Positions 1 to 6,536 are shown, numbered from the stretch's first letter. The stretch: 6,682 bases of DNA from Leucothrix mucor (GCA_015662325.1 DQUJ01000008.1:1-6682), one strand, 5' to 3'. Program-made: numbers and translations. Notes: a model not told the origin generated them from the sequence alone.

Positions 1-34
1 CGAAGAAATTGGGAACTTGGCTAAGCCCCGCAGG

Positions 35-133
35 GTAAGCCTCTAAGGCATCATCTTCGTTGTTCCGCTTCTTATAAAGGCAATAAGCATTTACTGCGAA
101 GCGCGCTTAGAATATGATGCCTTAGAGGCTTAC
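35..133. repeat. 99-bp non-coding element bounded by 20-bp perfect inverted repeats
   Basis: The left arm GTAAGCCTCTAAGGCATCAT (35-54) is the exact reverse complement of 114-133; the arms enclose 59 bp. The interior holds smaller symmetry: GCTTC at 67-71 against GAAGC at 98-102, and a 10-bp self-complementary block AAGCGCGCTT at 99-108. No open reading frame of useful length crosses it. A 20-bp perfect match at this spacing is very unlikely by chance. The size and shape fit a miniature inverted-repeat element or a dispersed palindromic intergenic repeat, or a long-armed RNA hairpin downstream of the minus-strand gene at 191-589. There is no transposase and I see no clear target-site duplication, so the element class is an inference. 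Confidence 0.6.
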
Positions 134-190
134 ATAATTTTATGGGCCTTGATCAGAGATTCCTTAAAGACCTTATAAGATGTTGTAAAA

Positions 191-589
191 CTAATTTGAT
201 ATGATGGCTTGTTCTTTTGATGAGGTGAATTTCTTAAAGAAATGGGCAATACGGTACATTAATTTTTCTTCTTTTTGCATTTCTAATACGGTTTCGTAGG
301 CAATCTGATTAACAGTTTTGTCTAACTTTCTATCATAAAGGTCGTTGAAATATTTAAACTCAAGATCAATCGTTTCTTTAAGTTCCATTTCAAATAAGTT
401 TTGAATTAAGGGTAATTCACGTTTATTGACTGACGTAATCCCCTTTGCAACCTTATTTTCATCTAAAAAAGTAAGACCTGTCACTTTACGTGATTCACCA
501 CTTTCATCCGTTAAATGAAAAATCATAGTGCCTTTTTTATCAGAAAGTTGCGTTTCTTCTATTTTATCTAATGAGAATGTTTTGATCAT
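191..589 (-). CDS. hypothetical protein, 132 aa, family not recognised
   Basis: I do not recognise this protein. From the ATG at 589 it has 132 residues and ends in TAG at 191-193. A TTG four codons upstream (601) would give 136 aa, but the ATG is preferred because GGAT lies 7-8 bases before it. There is no signal peptide, membrane segment, cysteine pair or nucleotide-binding motif. The first half (about residues 18-45, TMIFHLTDESGESRKVTGLT) looks beta-rich, with alternating hydrophobic and charged residues. The second half (about 60-125) looks like amphipathic helices rich in Lys and Glu, with aromatics near the end (YRIAHFFKKF). This suggests a small soluble cytoplasmic protein. It lies downstream of ruvB on the same strand but 250 bp away with its own AT-rich upstream region, so it is probably not part of the ruv operon. 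That it is a real gene rests on length, composition and a plausible start. Confidence 0.6.
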   Translation of the reverse strand: MIKTFSLDKIEETQLSDKKGTMIFHLTDESGESRKVTGLTFLDENKVAKGITSVNKRELPLIQNLFEMELKETIDLEFKYFNDLYDRKLDKTVNQIAYETVLEMQKEEKLMYRIAHFFKKFTSSKEQAIISN

Positions 590-615
590 GAGATTATCCA
601 ATCTTAATTTTTATT

Positions 616-635
616 ATTCTAATCAATTCTAATCA
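616..635. repeat. tandem 10-bp direct repeat upstream of the hypothetical gene
   Basis: ATTCTAATCA occurs twice back to back (616-625, 626-635), ending 27 bp before the ATG at 589. On the gene's strand each unit contains TAGAAT, a fair -10 hexamer, but no good -35 lies at 16-18 bp from either copy. A 10-bp period places the two units on the same face of the helix, as expected for paired regulator sites. Either a promoter or an operator role is an inference. Confidence 0.45.
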
Positions 636-754
636 AAAACAGACAGTTAATAAAATTTAACCGACAAGGGGTAGATGAATTTCTATGTGGATGAAAAAGC
701 GCGCCACACAAGAATTAATTTATAAGGTCAGGCGTTTTGCTTTTTTTGCCGATG

Positions 755-770
755 CTGTTGCCCTGTTGCC
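755..770. repeat. tandem 8-bp repeat
   Basis: CTGTTGCC is repeated twice without a gap at 755-762 and 763-770, in the non-coding stretch downstream of ruvB. No function is assigned. Confidence 0.4.
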
Positions 771-787
771 GACGAAGGAACAACCAT

Positions 788-824
788 TCCTGCAAAGTCC
801 TCCCTAGCTAAAAAACGCAGGACT
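788..824. repeat. palindromic cluster with two alternative stems downstream of ruvB
   Basis: The segment 817-824 (GCAGGACT) can pair in two ways. AGTCCT at 796-801 pairs with AGGACT at 819-824, or TCCTGC at 788-793 pairs with GCAGGA at 817-822. The two stems share bases 819-822 and so exclude each other. It starts 16 bp after the ruvB stop codon. It could be a 3'-end structure for the ruv transcript or part of a dispersed repeat. No T-run follows directly on the minus strand, so it is not called a terminator. Confidence 0.4.
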
Positions 825-839
825 CAACTGATGCTGGCA

Positions 840-1868
840 TTATGAATGAATGGTAGTACTCGGTAGCTTCAGCCCAAAATATTTCCATGCATGGCGGGTA
901 ACAGTGCGTCCTCGCGAAGTACGCATCAAAAAGCCTTGTTGTATTAAAAAAGGCTCAATAACGTCTTCAATTGTTCCACGCTCTTCGCCAATCGCGGCCG
1001 CAACACTTTCTACACCGACTGGCCCGCCATCAAATTTTTCCATGATTGCCAATAATACGCGACGATCCATGTGATCAAAGCCTTGTTCATCTACATTTAG
1101 CATATTCAGGGCACTGTCGGCGATGGTTTCATTAATTTTTCCATCTGCTTTTACTTGTGCATAGTCCCTGACACGGCGTAACAAACGATTAGCAATACGG
1201 GGGGTTCCTCGCGAACGACGCGCTATTTCTTTAGCACCGTTATGATCAATTTCCACGCGAATGATACCAGCGGCGCGCTCTACAATATGGGTCAGATCTT
1301 CCACATTATAAAACTCTAAACGTTGCACAATACCAAAACGATCCCGTAACGGCGATGTTAACAAGCCCGCACGCGTAGTGGCGCCAACTAAGGTAAAAGG
1401 TGGTAGATCAAGTTTTATAGAACGCGCAGAAGGCCCTTCGCCAATCATAATATCCAGTTGAAAATCTTCCATTGCAGGATATAAAATCTCTTCGATAACA
1501 GGACTGAGGCGATGAATCTCATCAATAAATAAAACATCGTGTGATTCAAGGTTTGTCAACAATGCTGCAAGATCACCCGCCTTTTCTAATACAGGACCAG
1601 ACGTGTGACGTAAGTTAGCCCCTAATTCATTGGCAATTATATGTGAAAGAGTGGTTTTACCTAAACCTGGCGGACCAAAAATTAGAACATGATCAAGTGC
1701 ATCACCCCGCGCTTTTGCCGCAGGAATAAATATTTCCATTTGCTCGCGAACCGCGGGTTGCCCGACATAATCACAAAGGTATTTGGGGCGTATCTGTTCT
1801 TCAATTTCACTTATTTCTTCATCAAGCCCTGCAACAGGTGAGATTATTCGATCCGAATCATCGTTCAT
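840..1868 (-). CDS. ruvB: Holliday junction branch migration ATPase RuvB
   Basis: RuvB is the AAA+ motor that forms hexameric rings on both sides of a RuvA-bound Holliday junction and drives branch migration during recombinational repair and fork rescue. The 342-aa length is normal. Visible motifs are Walker A GPPGLGKT at residues 65-72, Walker B with D116-E117 (VLFIDEIHR), sensor 1 ATTR at 163-166, the arginine-finger segment SPLRDRFG (R175), and sensor 2 GTPRIANR (R224). The C-terminal winged-helix DNA-binding domain has the usual [19 protein letters not shown] block at about 296-314. The ATG overlaps the ruvA stop as ATGA, implying translational coupling. A strong Shine-Dalgarno is not obvious before it, which fits coupled translation. 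The gene looks intact. Confidence 0.98.
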   Translation of the reverse strand: MNDDSDRIISPVAGLDEEISEIEEQIRPKYLCDYVGQPAVREQMEIFIPAAKARGDALDHVLIFGPPGLGKTTLSHIIANELGANLRHTSGPVLEKAGDLAALLTNLESHDVLFIDEIHRLSPVIEEILYPAMEDFQLDIMIGEGPSARSIKLDLPPFTLVGATTRAGLLTSPLRDRFGIVQRLEFYNVEDLTHIVERAAGIIRVEIDHNGAKEIARRSRGTPRIANRLLRRVRDYAQVKADGKINETIADSALNMLNVDEQGFDHMDRRVLLAIMEKFDGGPVGVESVAAAIGEERGTIEDVIEPFLIQQGFLMRTSRGRTVTRHAWKYFGLKLPSTTIHS

Positions 1869-2464
1869 TTAAGACTCGCTTTTAAAGCATTGTGTACAAT
1901 TTGTTCTACGGATAAATCATCACCAACAGAAGCAGAAACCATTTTACTTGCTTGTGCGGGTTTATAGCCTAAGGCAAGTAAAGCGCCAACGGCTTCTTCT
2001 TCAATATTTCTTGGAATAAGTGTAGCTTGCCCTGCACCTATATCATCCAGCCCTTCACTAGGCTTAGGAAGACGATCACGCATTTCGATAATTAATCGTT
2101 CTGCTGTTTTTTTGCCCACACCCGGCAAACAAGTTAAGCCTGCTACATCATTAGCATGAATACGTTGAGCAAAATCATTGGCCGTCATGCCTGAGACAAT
2201 CGCCAGAGCCATTTTGGGGCCAACCCCATTTACTTTTAACAATATTCTAAATAAAGCGCGTTCTTTTTCCGAGCTGAAAGCATACAGCGTATGAGCATCT
2301 TCACGAACGATCAAATGCGTAAACAAGGTTACCTCATTATCAATTTCTGGGAGATCAATAAAGGTGGTCATTGATGCCAATAGTTCATAACCAACCCCTC
2401 CCACATCTAATAATAATTCTGGGGCTTGCTTATGAAGTAGTGTTCCGCGCAATCGTCCTATCAT
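1865..2464 (-). CDS. ruvA: Holliday junction DNA-binding protein RuvA
   Basis: RuvA binds the four-way junction as a tetramer, holds it in an open planar form and loads RuvB. At 199 aa it is close to the usual length of about 200. Domain I is the N-terminal OB fold (1 to about 62), with the acidic pin residues E55 and D56 in [10 protein letters not shown], the same positions as in the Escherichia coli protein. Domain II carries two helix-hairpin-helix motifs, [15 protein letters not shown] (about 75-89) and [15 protein letters not shown] (about 110-124). After a variable linker (about 134-150) comes the small RuvB-binding domain III. The ATG at 2464 is preceded by AGGA five bases upstream. 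The gene follows ruvC by 27 bp and overlaps ruvB by 4 bp, so the three are surely one transcript. Confidence 0.98.
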   Translation of the reverse strand: MIGRLRGTLLHKQAPELLLDVGGVGYELLASMTTFIDLPEIDNEVTLFTHLIVREDAHTLYAFSSEKERALFRILLKVNGVGPKMALAIVSGMTANDFAQRIHANDVAGLTCLPGVGKKTAERLIIEMRDRLPKPSEGLDDIGAGQATLIPRNIEEEAVGALLALGYKPAQASKMVSASVGDDLSVEQIVHNALKASLK

Positions 2465-2491
2465 ATTTATCCTATTTATTTTTCTTGGTTT

Positions 2492-2995
2492 TTAGCATTG
2501 CTTTGCTAGCGCTTCTTGCAATCTCGATTTTGTTGCACCTACATGCGCATGGCTTAATGCAATCGCCAGTCCATCGGCGGTATCTTCTTGTATTTTCCCT
2601 TGCAGATTAAGTAGCAGTTTTACCATGTGTTGTACTTGTAATTTATCTGCGCTGCCTTTACCGACAACAGCTTGTTTAACTTCGCGCGCGCTGTATTCAA
2701 AAACGGGAATGTTTTGCATGACTGTCGCACATATTGCAGCGCCGCGCGCCTGACCTAGTTTTAACGCAGAAGAAGGATTTTTCGATACGAAGACATCCTC
2801 TATGGCCATTTGGTGTGGTTGGAATTCTCGAATGATTGCCTCGACTTGCTTATAAATAGCGCCTAATCGTTTCGGAAATGGATCATTCCCTAAGCGTATG
2901 CACGTACTAAAAACATGCTTACTATGGCGGCCATCACTATCGACAATGCCAATACCCGTGATACGCGAACCAGGATCTATCCCAATAATTCTCAC
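2492..2995 (-). CDS. ruvC: Holliday junction resolvase RuvC, GTG start
   Basis: RuvC is the dimeric, Mg-dependent endonuclease that makes paired nicks in Holliday junctions brought to it by RuvAB. The protein has 167 aa and a RNase H-like fold. The four catalytic acids lie at the same numbers as in E. coli RuvC: D7 (GIDPG), E66 (AIED), D138 and D141 (EDTADGLAIAL). The start is GTG at 2995, preceded by a G-rich stretch and AAGAA. An ATG 12 bases upstream is in frame but is followed by GGG GGC TAA, so it cannot start RuvC. It is the first gene of the ruvCAB operon, about 25 bases downstream of the predicted transcription start. The usual yebC neighbour is absent; a rubredoxin gene sits upstream instead. 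Confidence 0.97.
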   Translation of the reverse strand: MRIIGIDPGSRITGIGIVDSDGRHSKHVFSTCIRLGNDPFPKRLGAIYKQVEAIIREFQPHQMAIEDVFVSKNPSSALKLGQARGAAICATVMQNIPVFEYSAREVKQAVVGKGSADKLQVQHMVKLLLNLQGKIQEDTADGLAIALSHAHVGATKSRLQEALAKQC

Positions 2996-3006
2996 TTCTT
3001 AGCCCC

Positions 3007-3038
3007 CCATGTTTCCTTTTTGTTTTATTATAACATGG
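3007..3038. repeat. 7-bp inverted repeat across the ruvC promoter and leader
   Basis: CCATGTT at 3007-3013 and AACATGG at 3032-3038 are perfect inverted copies 18 bp apart. One arm overlaps the extended -10 element and the other overlaps the leader just before the ruvC GTG. It could be an operator; since transcription likely starts between the arms, it would not form an RNA hairpin. Short arms, so chance remains possible. Confidence 0.3.
3027..3035 (-). promoter_or_regulatory. extended -10 promoter for ruvCAB
   Basis: On the minus strand the sequence reads TGTTATAAT: a perfect TATAAT (3027-3032) with the upstream TG of an extended -10 element. The -35 region is poor (CTCACC or similar at 16-18 bp), which extended -10 promoters tolerate. 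The predicted start near 3020 would give a 5' leader of about 25 nt before the ruvC GTG. No LexA-type CTGT-N8-ACAG box is visible nearby. Confidence 0.6.
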
Positions 3039-3118
3039 TTTTATTTTTAAGGTGAGATAAGTTGTGACGTGAGCTTAGAGTGTAGCGATTGGTTGAATCT
3101 TGGACGTTTGATATGCTT

Positions 3119-3283
3119 CTATATCTCCATCATTTCAAAATCGGCCTTTCCAACATCACAATCAGGGCACTTCCAATCATCAGGAATATCTTCCCATTTT
3201 GTTCCTGGTGCAATTCCATCATCTGGCCAGCCTTTTTCTTCTTCATAAATCCAACCGCAGGTTAAACACATATAGGTTTTCAT
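3119..3283 (-). CDS. rubredoxin, 54 aa
   Basis: This short gene encodes a complete rubredoxin, a small cytoplasmic one-electron carrier with a single iron held by four cysteines. The two metal-binding knuckles are CLTCGW (C6, C9) and CPDCDVGKADF (C39, C42), the standard CxxCG...CPxC layout. The hallmark aromatic and acidic core is present: WIYEEEKGWPDDGIAPGTKW and EDIPDDWKCP. The 54-aa length is typical. ATG at 3283 has GGAG ten bases upstream; the stop is TAG at 3119-3121. It lies on the same strand as ruvC, 123 bp before it, with a separate promoter for ruvC in between, so some read-through into ruvCAB is possible but not required. Its electron donor and acceptor are not encoded here; rubredoxins serve alkane oxidation or oxygen and superoxide defence in other bacteria. 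Confidence 0.96.
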   Translation of the reverse strand: MKTYMCLTCGWIYEEEKGWPDDGIAPGTKWEDIPDDWKCPDCDVGKADFEMMEI

Positions 3284-3501
3284 ATTTTAAATACTCCAAT
3301 AATCAATGTGATTAATATAGTGTGTAATTAAACAAAATCAATTTGATTCTTATTATTCTCTCGTGCAAAGGTCTCTCTATAAGATTAATTTAGATTAATA
3401 ACTACCGATTATCTTATTCAGTTTTGAGATATAAGAAACAGCACGTACAATTAAATTTGCATCATGGAATAACTCATAATAATAATTAAAGATAAATAGA
3501 G
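3284..3501. promoter_or_regulatory. divergent control region between rubredoxin and pilB
   Basis: This 218-bp AT-rich gap drives transcription both ways and holds no gene. The motif GATTA(A/T) recurs: TGATTAAT at 3310-3317, then a direct repeat AGATTAAT at 3383-3390 and 3393-3400 (period 10 bp), then CGATTATC near 3417. For pilB I find no confident sigma-70 pair. A sigma-54 site (GG-N10-GC) is also not seen; GCAC near 3442 and TTGCAT near 3458 are too far apart. The pilB ATG has only a weak ribosome site (AAAG and GAG close to the start). Confidence 0.4.
3314..3341 (-). promoter_or_regulatory. candidate sigma-70 promoter for rubredoxin, with palindrome over -35
   Basis: On the minus strand TTGATT (3336-3341) and TATATT (3314-3319) are separated by 16 bp, giving a plausible -35/-10 pair and a leader of roughly 25 nt before the rubredoxin ATG. 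The -35 lies inside a 13-bp palindrome AATCAATTTGATT (3336-3348), so a repressor bound there would block the promoter. The region is very AT-rich, which weakens both calls. Confidence 0.4.
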
Positions 3502-5223
3502 ATGCCCGAAGTTAAAAATAAATTCATCCCCCAAATACTTAAGCAATTAGTTGCTGACGGTAAGCTATCGCCTAAAATTGCCGAAAAAGCTTATCATCAA
3601 GCGCAAGAGCGAAATAAGCCTATTACTACCCACTTAGTGCAAAAGCAATTAGTGAGTGAAACGGATGTCGCTTTGCTTAATAGTTTGGAATACGGCTTAA
3701 GTTTTGTCGACTTAAATTCGATTGAAATATCATCAGAAACTCACGAGTTACTCGCGTTAGATCATTTAAAAAAGTTACAGTTATATCCACTTTTTAAAAT
3801 TGGCAAAGCATTGGTGGTTGCGGTTGCAGATCCTTCCTTCTTATCTAACCTAGGTGATGTTAAGTTTGCTACAGAGTTAGTACCAGAACCCGTTATTGTA
3901 GAATATTCTAAACTACAAAACCTTATCTATGGTACAGCAGGTGGTGATGCAGTTGCATCAGGCATGTCTATATCTTCTGATACTCAGGCAATGGATTTGG
4001 TTATTGAAACCGATGATCTTGAAAAAGAAGAAGAAGACTCAGATGATGATTCTGGTGTCGATATAACCCAGTTTGTAAATGAATTATTAAGCCATGCCAT
4101 TCAAAAAGGCGTTTCAGATATACATATTGAGCCTTATGAAAAAATATTGCGGGTGCGTTACCGTATTGACGGCATCTTACAAGTAGTCAGTATGCCGCCA
4201 AAAATAATTTCTAAAAAAATGACATCACGTATTAAAGTTATGTCACAACTCAATAGCTCCGAGCGTCGTAAACCGCAAGATGGGCGTATACATTTTAAGG
4301 TGGGCGATGATCGCCACATTGATTTTCGTGTCAGCATACTACCCACACTCTATGGCGAGAAAATCGTTATGCGTATCTTGGATTCTGATACCGCTGCTTT
4401 AGGTGTGGATAATCTAGGATTTGACGACATACAAAAAAAGAATTTGCTTGATGCTCTTGCAAAACCAGATGGAATGATTTTGGTTACAGGGCCTACCGGC
4501 TCGGGTAAAACAGTAACACTTTATTCAGGCTTAAACATTCTGAACACATCAGAAAAAAATATTTCTACAGCAGAAGATCCTGCGGAAATACAAGTACCTG
4601 GCATCAATCAAGTTAACATTAACGATAAAGTGGGGCTAACGTTTGCGGCCGCTCTTAGAGCCTTTTTACGACAAGATCCAGATATTATCATGGTAGGTGA
4701 GATACGAGACCTTGAAACAGCCGAGATTTCTATCAAAGCAGCGCAAACAGGTCACCTTGTACTCTCAACTTTACATACTAACAGCGCACCAGAAACCTTA
4801 ACACGATTAATTAATATGGGTGTTCCACCGTTTAATATTGCATCTTCTGTACATTTAATTGTGGCGCAACGACTGGCACGACGCTTATGTAAGAGTTGTA
4901 AATCACCCGCGACCGACATTCCCAGCAAGGCATTGGTTCAGCTTGGGTTTAATGAAGAAGAGATAGAATCAGGCTCATTAAAGATTTTCGAACCCGTTGG
5001 GTGTAGCGACTGCTCTAATGGTTATAAAGGACGAGTAGGTATTTATCAAGTTATGCCTATCTCTGAAACTATGGCAACCATTGTTATGGCAGATGGTAAC
5101 TCAATGGATCTTGCTAAGCAGGCGCAGGCAGAAGAAATAAACGACTTAAGGCAATCTGGATTAAATAAAGTACGTGAAGGCCTGACTTCATTAGCTGAAC
5201 TAGAACGTGTTACAAAAGACTAA
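3502..5223 (+). CDS. pilB: type IV pilus assembly ATPase PilB
   Basis: PilB is the cytoplasmic hexameric ATPase that powers pilus extension by turning the PilC platform. The 573-aa length is normal. An N-terminal GspE/PilB-type domain (about 8-145) is joined by an acidic linker (DDLEKEEEDSDDDSG, 171-185) to the ATPase core. In the core are Walker A GPTGSGKT at 330-337, the Asp box with E358-D359 (AEDPAEI; many homologues have V where A361 is), the Walker B region DPDIIMVGEIRD at 392-403 with E400, and the His box TGHLVLSTLHTN with H418 and H425. A tetracysteine zinc site follows: C463, C466, C501 and C504. The match to Pseudomonas-type PilB around ALRAFLRQDPDIIMVGEIRD separates it from the retraction ATPase PilT. 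It is first in a pilB-pilC-pilD operon; no pilA lies between it and the divergent rubredoxin. Confidence 0.97.
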   Translation: MPEVKNKFIPQILKQLVADGKLSPKIAEKAYHQAQERNKPITTHLVQKQLVSETDVALLNSLEYGLSFVDLNSIEISSETHELLALDHLKKLQLYPLFKIGKALVVAVADPSFLSNLGDVKFATELVPEPVIVEYSKLQNLIYGTAGGDAVASGMSISSDTQAMDLVIETDDLEKEEEDSDDDSGVDITQFVNELLSHAIQKGVSDIHIEPYEKILRVRYRIDGILQVVSMPPKIISKKMTSRIKVMSQLNSSERRKPQDGRIHFKVGDDRHIDFRVSILPTLYGEKIVMRILDSDTAALGVDNLGFDDIQKKNLLDALAKPDGMILVTGPTGSGKTVTLYSGLNILNTSEKNISTAEDPAEIQVPGINQVNINDKVGLTFAAALRAFLRQDPDIIMVGEIRDLETAEISIKAAQTGHLVLSTLHTNSAPETLTRLINMGVPPFNIASSVHLIVAQRLARRLCKSCKSPATDIPSKALVQLGFNEEEIESGSLKIFEPVGCSDCSNGYKGRVGIYQVMPISETMATIVMADGNSMDLAKQAQAEEINDLRQSGLNKVREGLTSLAELERVTKD

Positions 5224-5242
5224 AAATAATAGGTAAATAAAA

Positions 5243-6478
5243 ATGGCATCAGTAGCTTATAAAAATAAAACAGCCGAAAAAGAACTTCCAATATTTCTAT
5301 GGGAGGGCATTAATAAGGCAGGCGTTAAAATTAGAGGTGAAAACCAAGCAGCTAACGAGAACTTTTTAAGAGCGGCTTTGCGTAGACAAGGTATTACGCC
5401 TAAAAAAATCACTAAAAAACGTAAAGGGCTCGGCGGAAAGGCGCTTAAGTCTGCTGATATTGCTCAATTTGCAAGACAATTAACCACTATGATGCGTGCG
5501 GGTGTTCCCATGCTCCAATCACTGGAATTAATCAGTGCTGGGCATGAAAAACCAGCCATGCAAGAATTAGTTAAAAGTGTGACCAAAGAAATCGAAGGCG
5601 GTAGTGATCTTGCGACAGCATTAGGCAAACATCCTAAGTATTTTGATGATCTTTTTGTGAATCTAATTGGCGCGGGTGAACAAGCGGGTACGCTTGAAGA
5701 AATGCTGGATAAAGTAGCGACCTATAAAGAAAAAACTGAATCAATGAAAGCCAAAGTTAAAAAGGCAATGATGTATCCATTGATGGTTGTTCTTGCCGCT
5801 ATCATCGTATCAACCATTATGTTGGTCTGGGTAATTCCACAATTTAAAGATATTTTTGCAGGTTTTGGTGCAGACTTACCCGCATTTACACAATGGGTAA
5901 TCGGACTTTCCGAATGGCTTCAAGCATCTTGGTGGCAGCCTGTATCTATTGCCGTTATTGTTGGCATTGGTTTTGTACAAGGACGACGTCGCTCACCAAA
6001 ATTCAATCGCTTTGTGGACTCTGCAGTGCTCAAACTGCCGATTATGGGCGTTATCATCAATAAATCTGCCGTAGCACGATTTGCACGCACCCTAGCAACT
6101 ATGTTTGCAGCAGGTGTTCCACTGGTTGATTCAATGGATGCGGTTGCGGGTGCAACAGGTAATAAATTATACGAAGAAGCAACGTTACAAATGAAAGAAG
6201 ATGCTTCCAAAGGTGTGCAATTACACGTAGCAATGCTGACAACTCAACAGTTTCCAAGCATGGTTGTGCAAATGACTAAGATTGGTGAAGAAGCGGGTCG
6301 TTTAGAAGAAATGCTAAATAAAGTAGCGGATTACTTTGAAGAGCAAGTAGATGACTTAGTTGATACCTTATCTAAGCAGATCGAGCCTCTAATTATGGCA
6401 GTTCTTGGTGTGCTCGTGGGTGGCTTAGTTGTTGCCATGTACTTACCGATCTTTAAACTCGGCGCGGTTGTTGGTTAA
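5243..6478 (+). CDS. pilC: type IV pilus inner-membrane platform protein PilC
   Basis: PilC is the polytopic inner-membrane protein on which PilB acts to add or remove pilins. At 411 aa it is of normal length. It has the duplicated T2SSF domain: FARQLTTMMRAGVPMLQSLE at 76-95 is mirrored by FARTLATMFAAGVPLVDSMD at 280-299, and GAGEQAGTLEEMLDKVA at 143-159 by KIGEEAGRLEEMLNKVA at 346-362. Three hydrophobic segments are visible, at about 178-198, 230-247 and 380-402. The ATG at 5243 has AGGT eight bases upstream and follows the pilB stop by 19 bp, so the two genes are co-transcribed. The reading frame is intact to TAA at 6476-6478. Confidence 0.97.
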   Translation: MASVAYKNKTAEKELPIFLWEGINKAGVKIRGENQAANENFLRAALRRQGITPKKITKKRKGLGGKALKSADIAQFARQLTTMMRAGVPMLQSLELISAGHEKPAMQELVKSVTKEIEGGSDLATALGKHPKYFDDLFVNLIGAGEQAGTLEEMLDKVATYKEKTESMKAKVKKAMMYPLMVVLAAIIVSTIMLVWVIPQFKDIFAGFGADLPAFTQWVIGLSEWLQASWWQPVSIAVIVGIGFVQGRRRSPKFNRFVDSAVLKLPIMGVIINKSAVARFARTLATMFAAGVPLVDSMDAVAGATGNKLYEEATLQMKEDASKGVQLHVAMLTTQQFPSMVVQMTKIGEEAGRLEEMLNKVADYFEEQVDDLVDTLSKQIEPLIMAVLGVLVGGLVVAMYLPIFKLGAVVG

Positions 6479-6505
6479 AAACTAAACAGTTATAATTTAA
6501 GTTTA

Positions 6506-6529
6506 AAGAGACCTTTGCAAAGGTCTCTT
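6506..6529 (+). repeat. 24-bp perfect palindrome (hairpin) after pilC
   Basis: Bases 6506-6529 form a perfect palindrome centred on TTTGCAAA, with arms AAGAGACCTTTG and CAAAGGTCTCTT. It begins 27 bp after the pilC stop. In RNA it folds into a strong stem with a tight loop. The following bases TATAGTTATAAA are AU-rich but not a U-tract, so it is a partial terminator, a processing or mRNA 3'-end stabiliser, or a DNA-binding palindrome. Confidence 0.55.
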
Positions 6530-6536
6530 ATAGTTA

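Larger units (their letters stand above)
602..839. other. intergenic region between ruvB and the hypothetical gene
   Basis: These 238 bp hold no convincing gene on either strand. Going downstream from ruvB (right to left), there is a palindromic cluster at 788-824, a tandem 8-mer at 755-770, a purine/pyrimidine-skewed run at 731-750 (GGCGTTTTGC then T7), a weak hairpin (TGTGG 686-690 with CCACA 704-708), and the AT-rich upstream region of the hypothetical gene. No classical stem plus U-tract terminator follows ruvB. The clustering of symmetry here looks more like a repeat element than a simple spacer. Confidence 0.5.

Noticed and set aside
1..46. Possible 3' end of a plus-strand gene entering from the left edge (stops at 36-38 or 44-46 depending on frame)
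   Set aside because: Two frames stay open only for 11-14 codons, too short to recognise any family or to choose between them.
599..601. TTG as start of the 191-589 protein (136 aa)
   Set aside because: The ATG four codons later is a stronger start codon with a better placed GGAT; the TTG has no clear ribosome site.
731..750. Rho-independent terminator at the GGCGTTTTGC-T7 run
   Set aside because: Only a 3-bp GGC/GCC pairing is available, and the T-run faces the strand with no upstream gene.
850..1074. Plus-strand 74-codon frame inside ruvB
   Set aside because: It is the antisense shadow of a fully conserved ruvB region and has no ribosome site or family resemblance.
2371..2610. Plus-strand 79-codon hydrophobic frame across the ruvA-ruvC junction
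   Set aside because: It covers the ends of two certain genes on the other strand; the hydrophobic look comes from reading their complement.
3440..3465. Sigma-54 promoter for pilB (GCAC ... TTGCAT)
   Set aside because: The two blocks are too far apart for the fixed GG-N10-GC spacing.
4158..4346. Minus-strand frame inside pilB
   Set aside because: Antisense shadow of the conserved ATPase core; no independent coding evidence.
5920..6210. Minus-strand 96-codon frame inside pilC
   Set aside because: Shadow of the second T2SSF domain; composition follows the complement of pilC.
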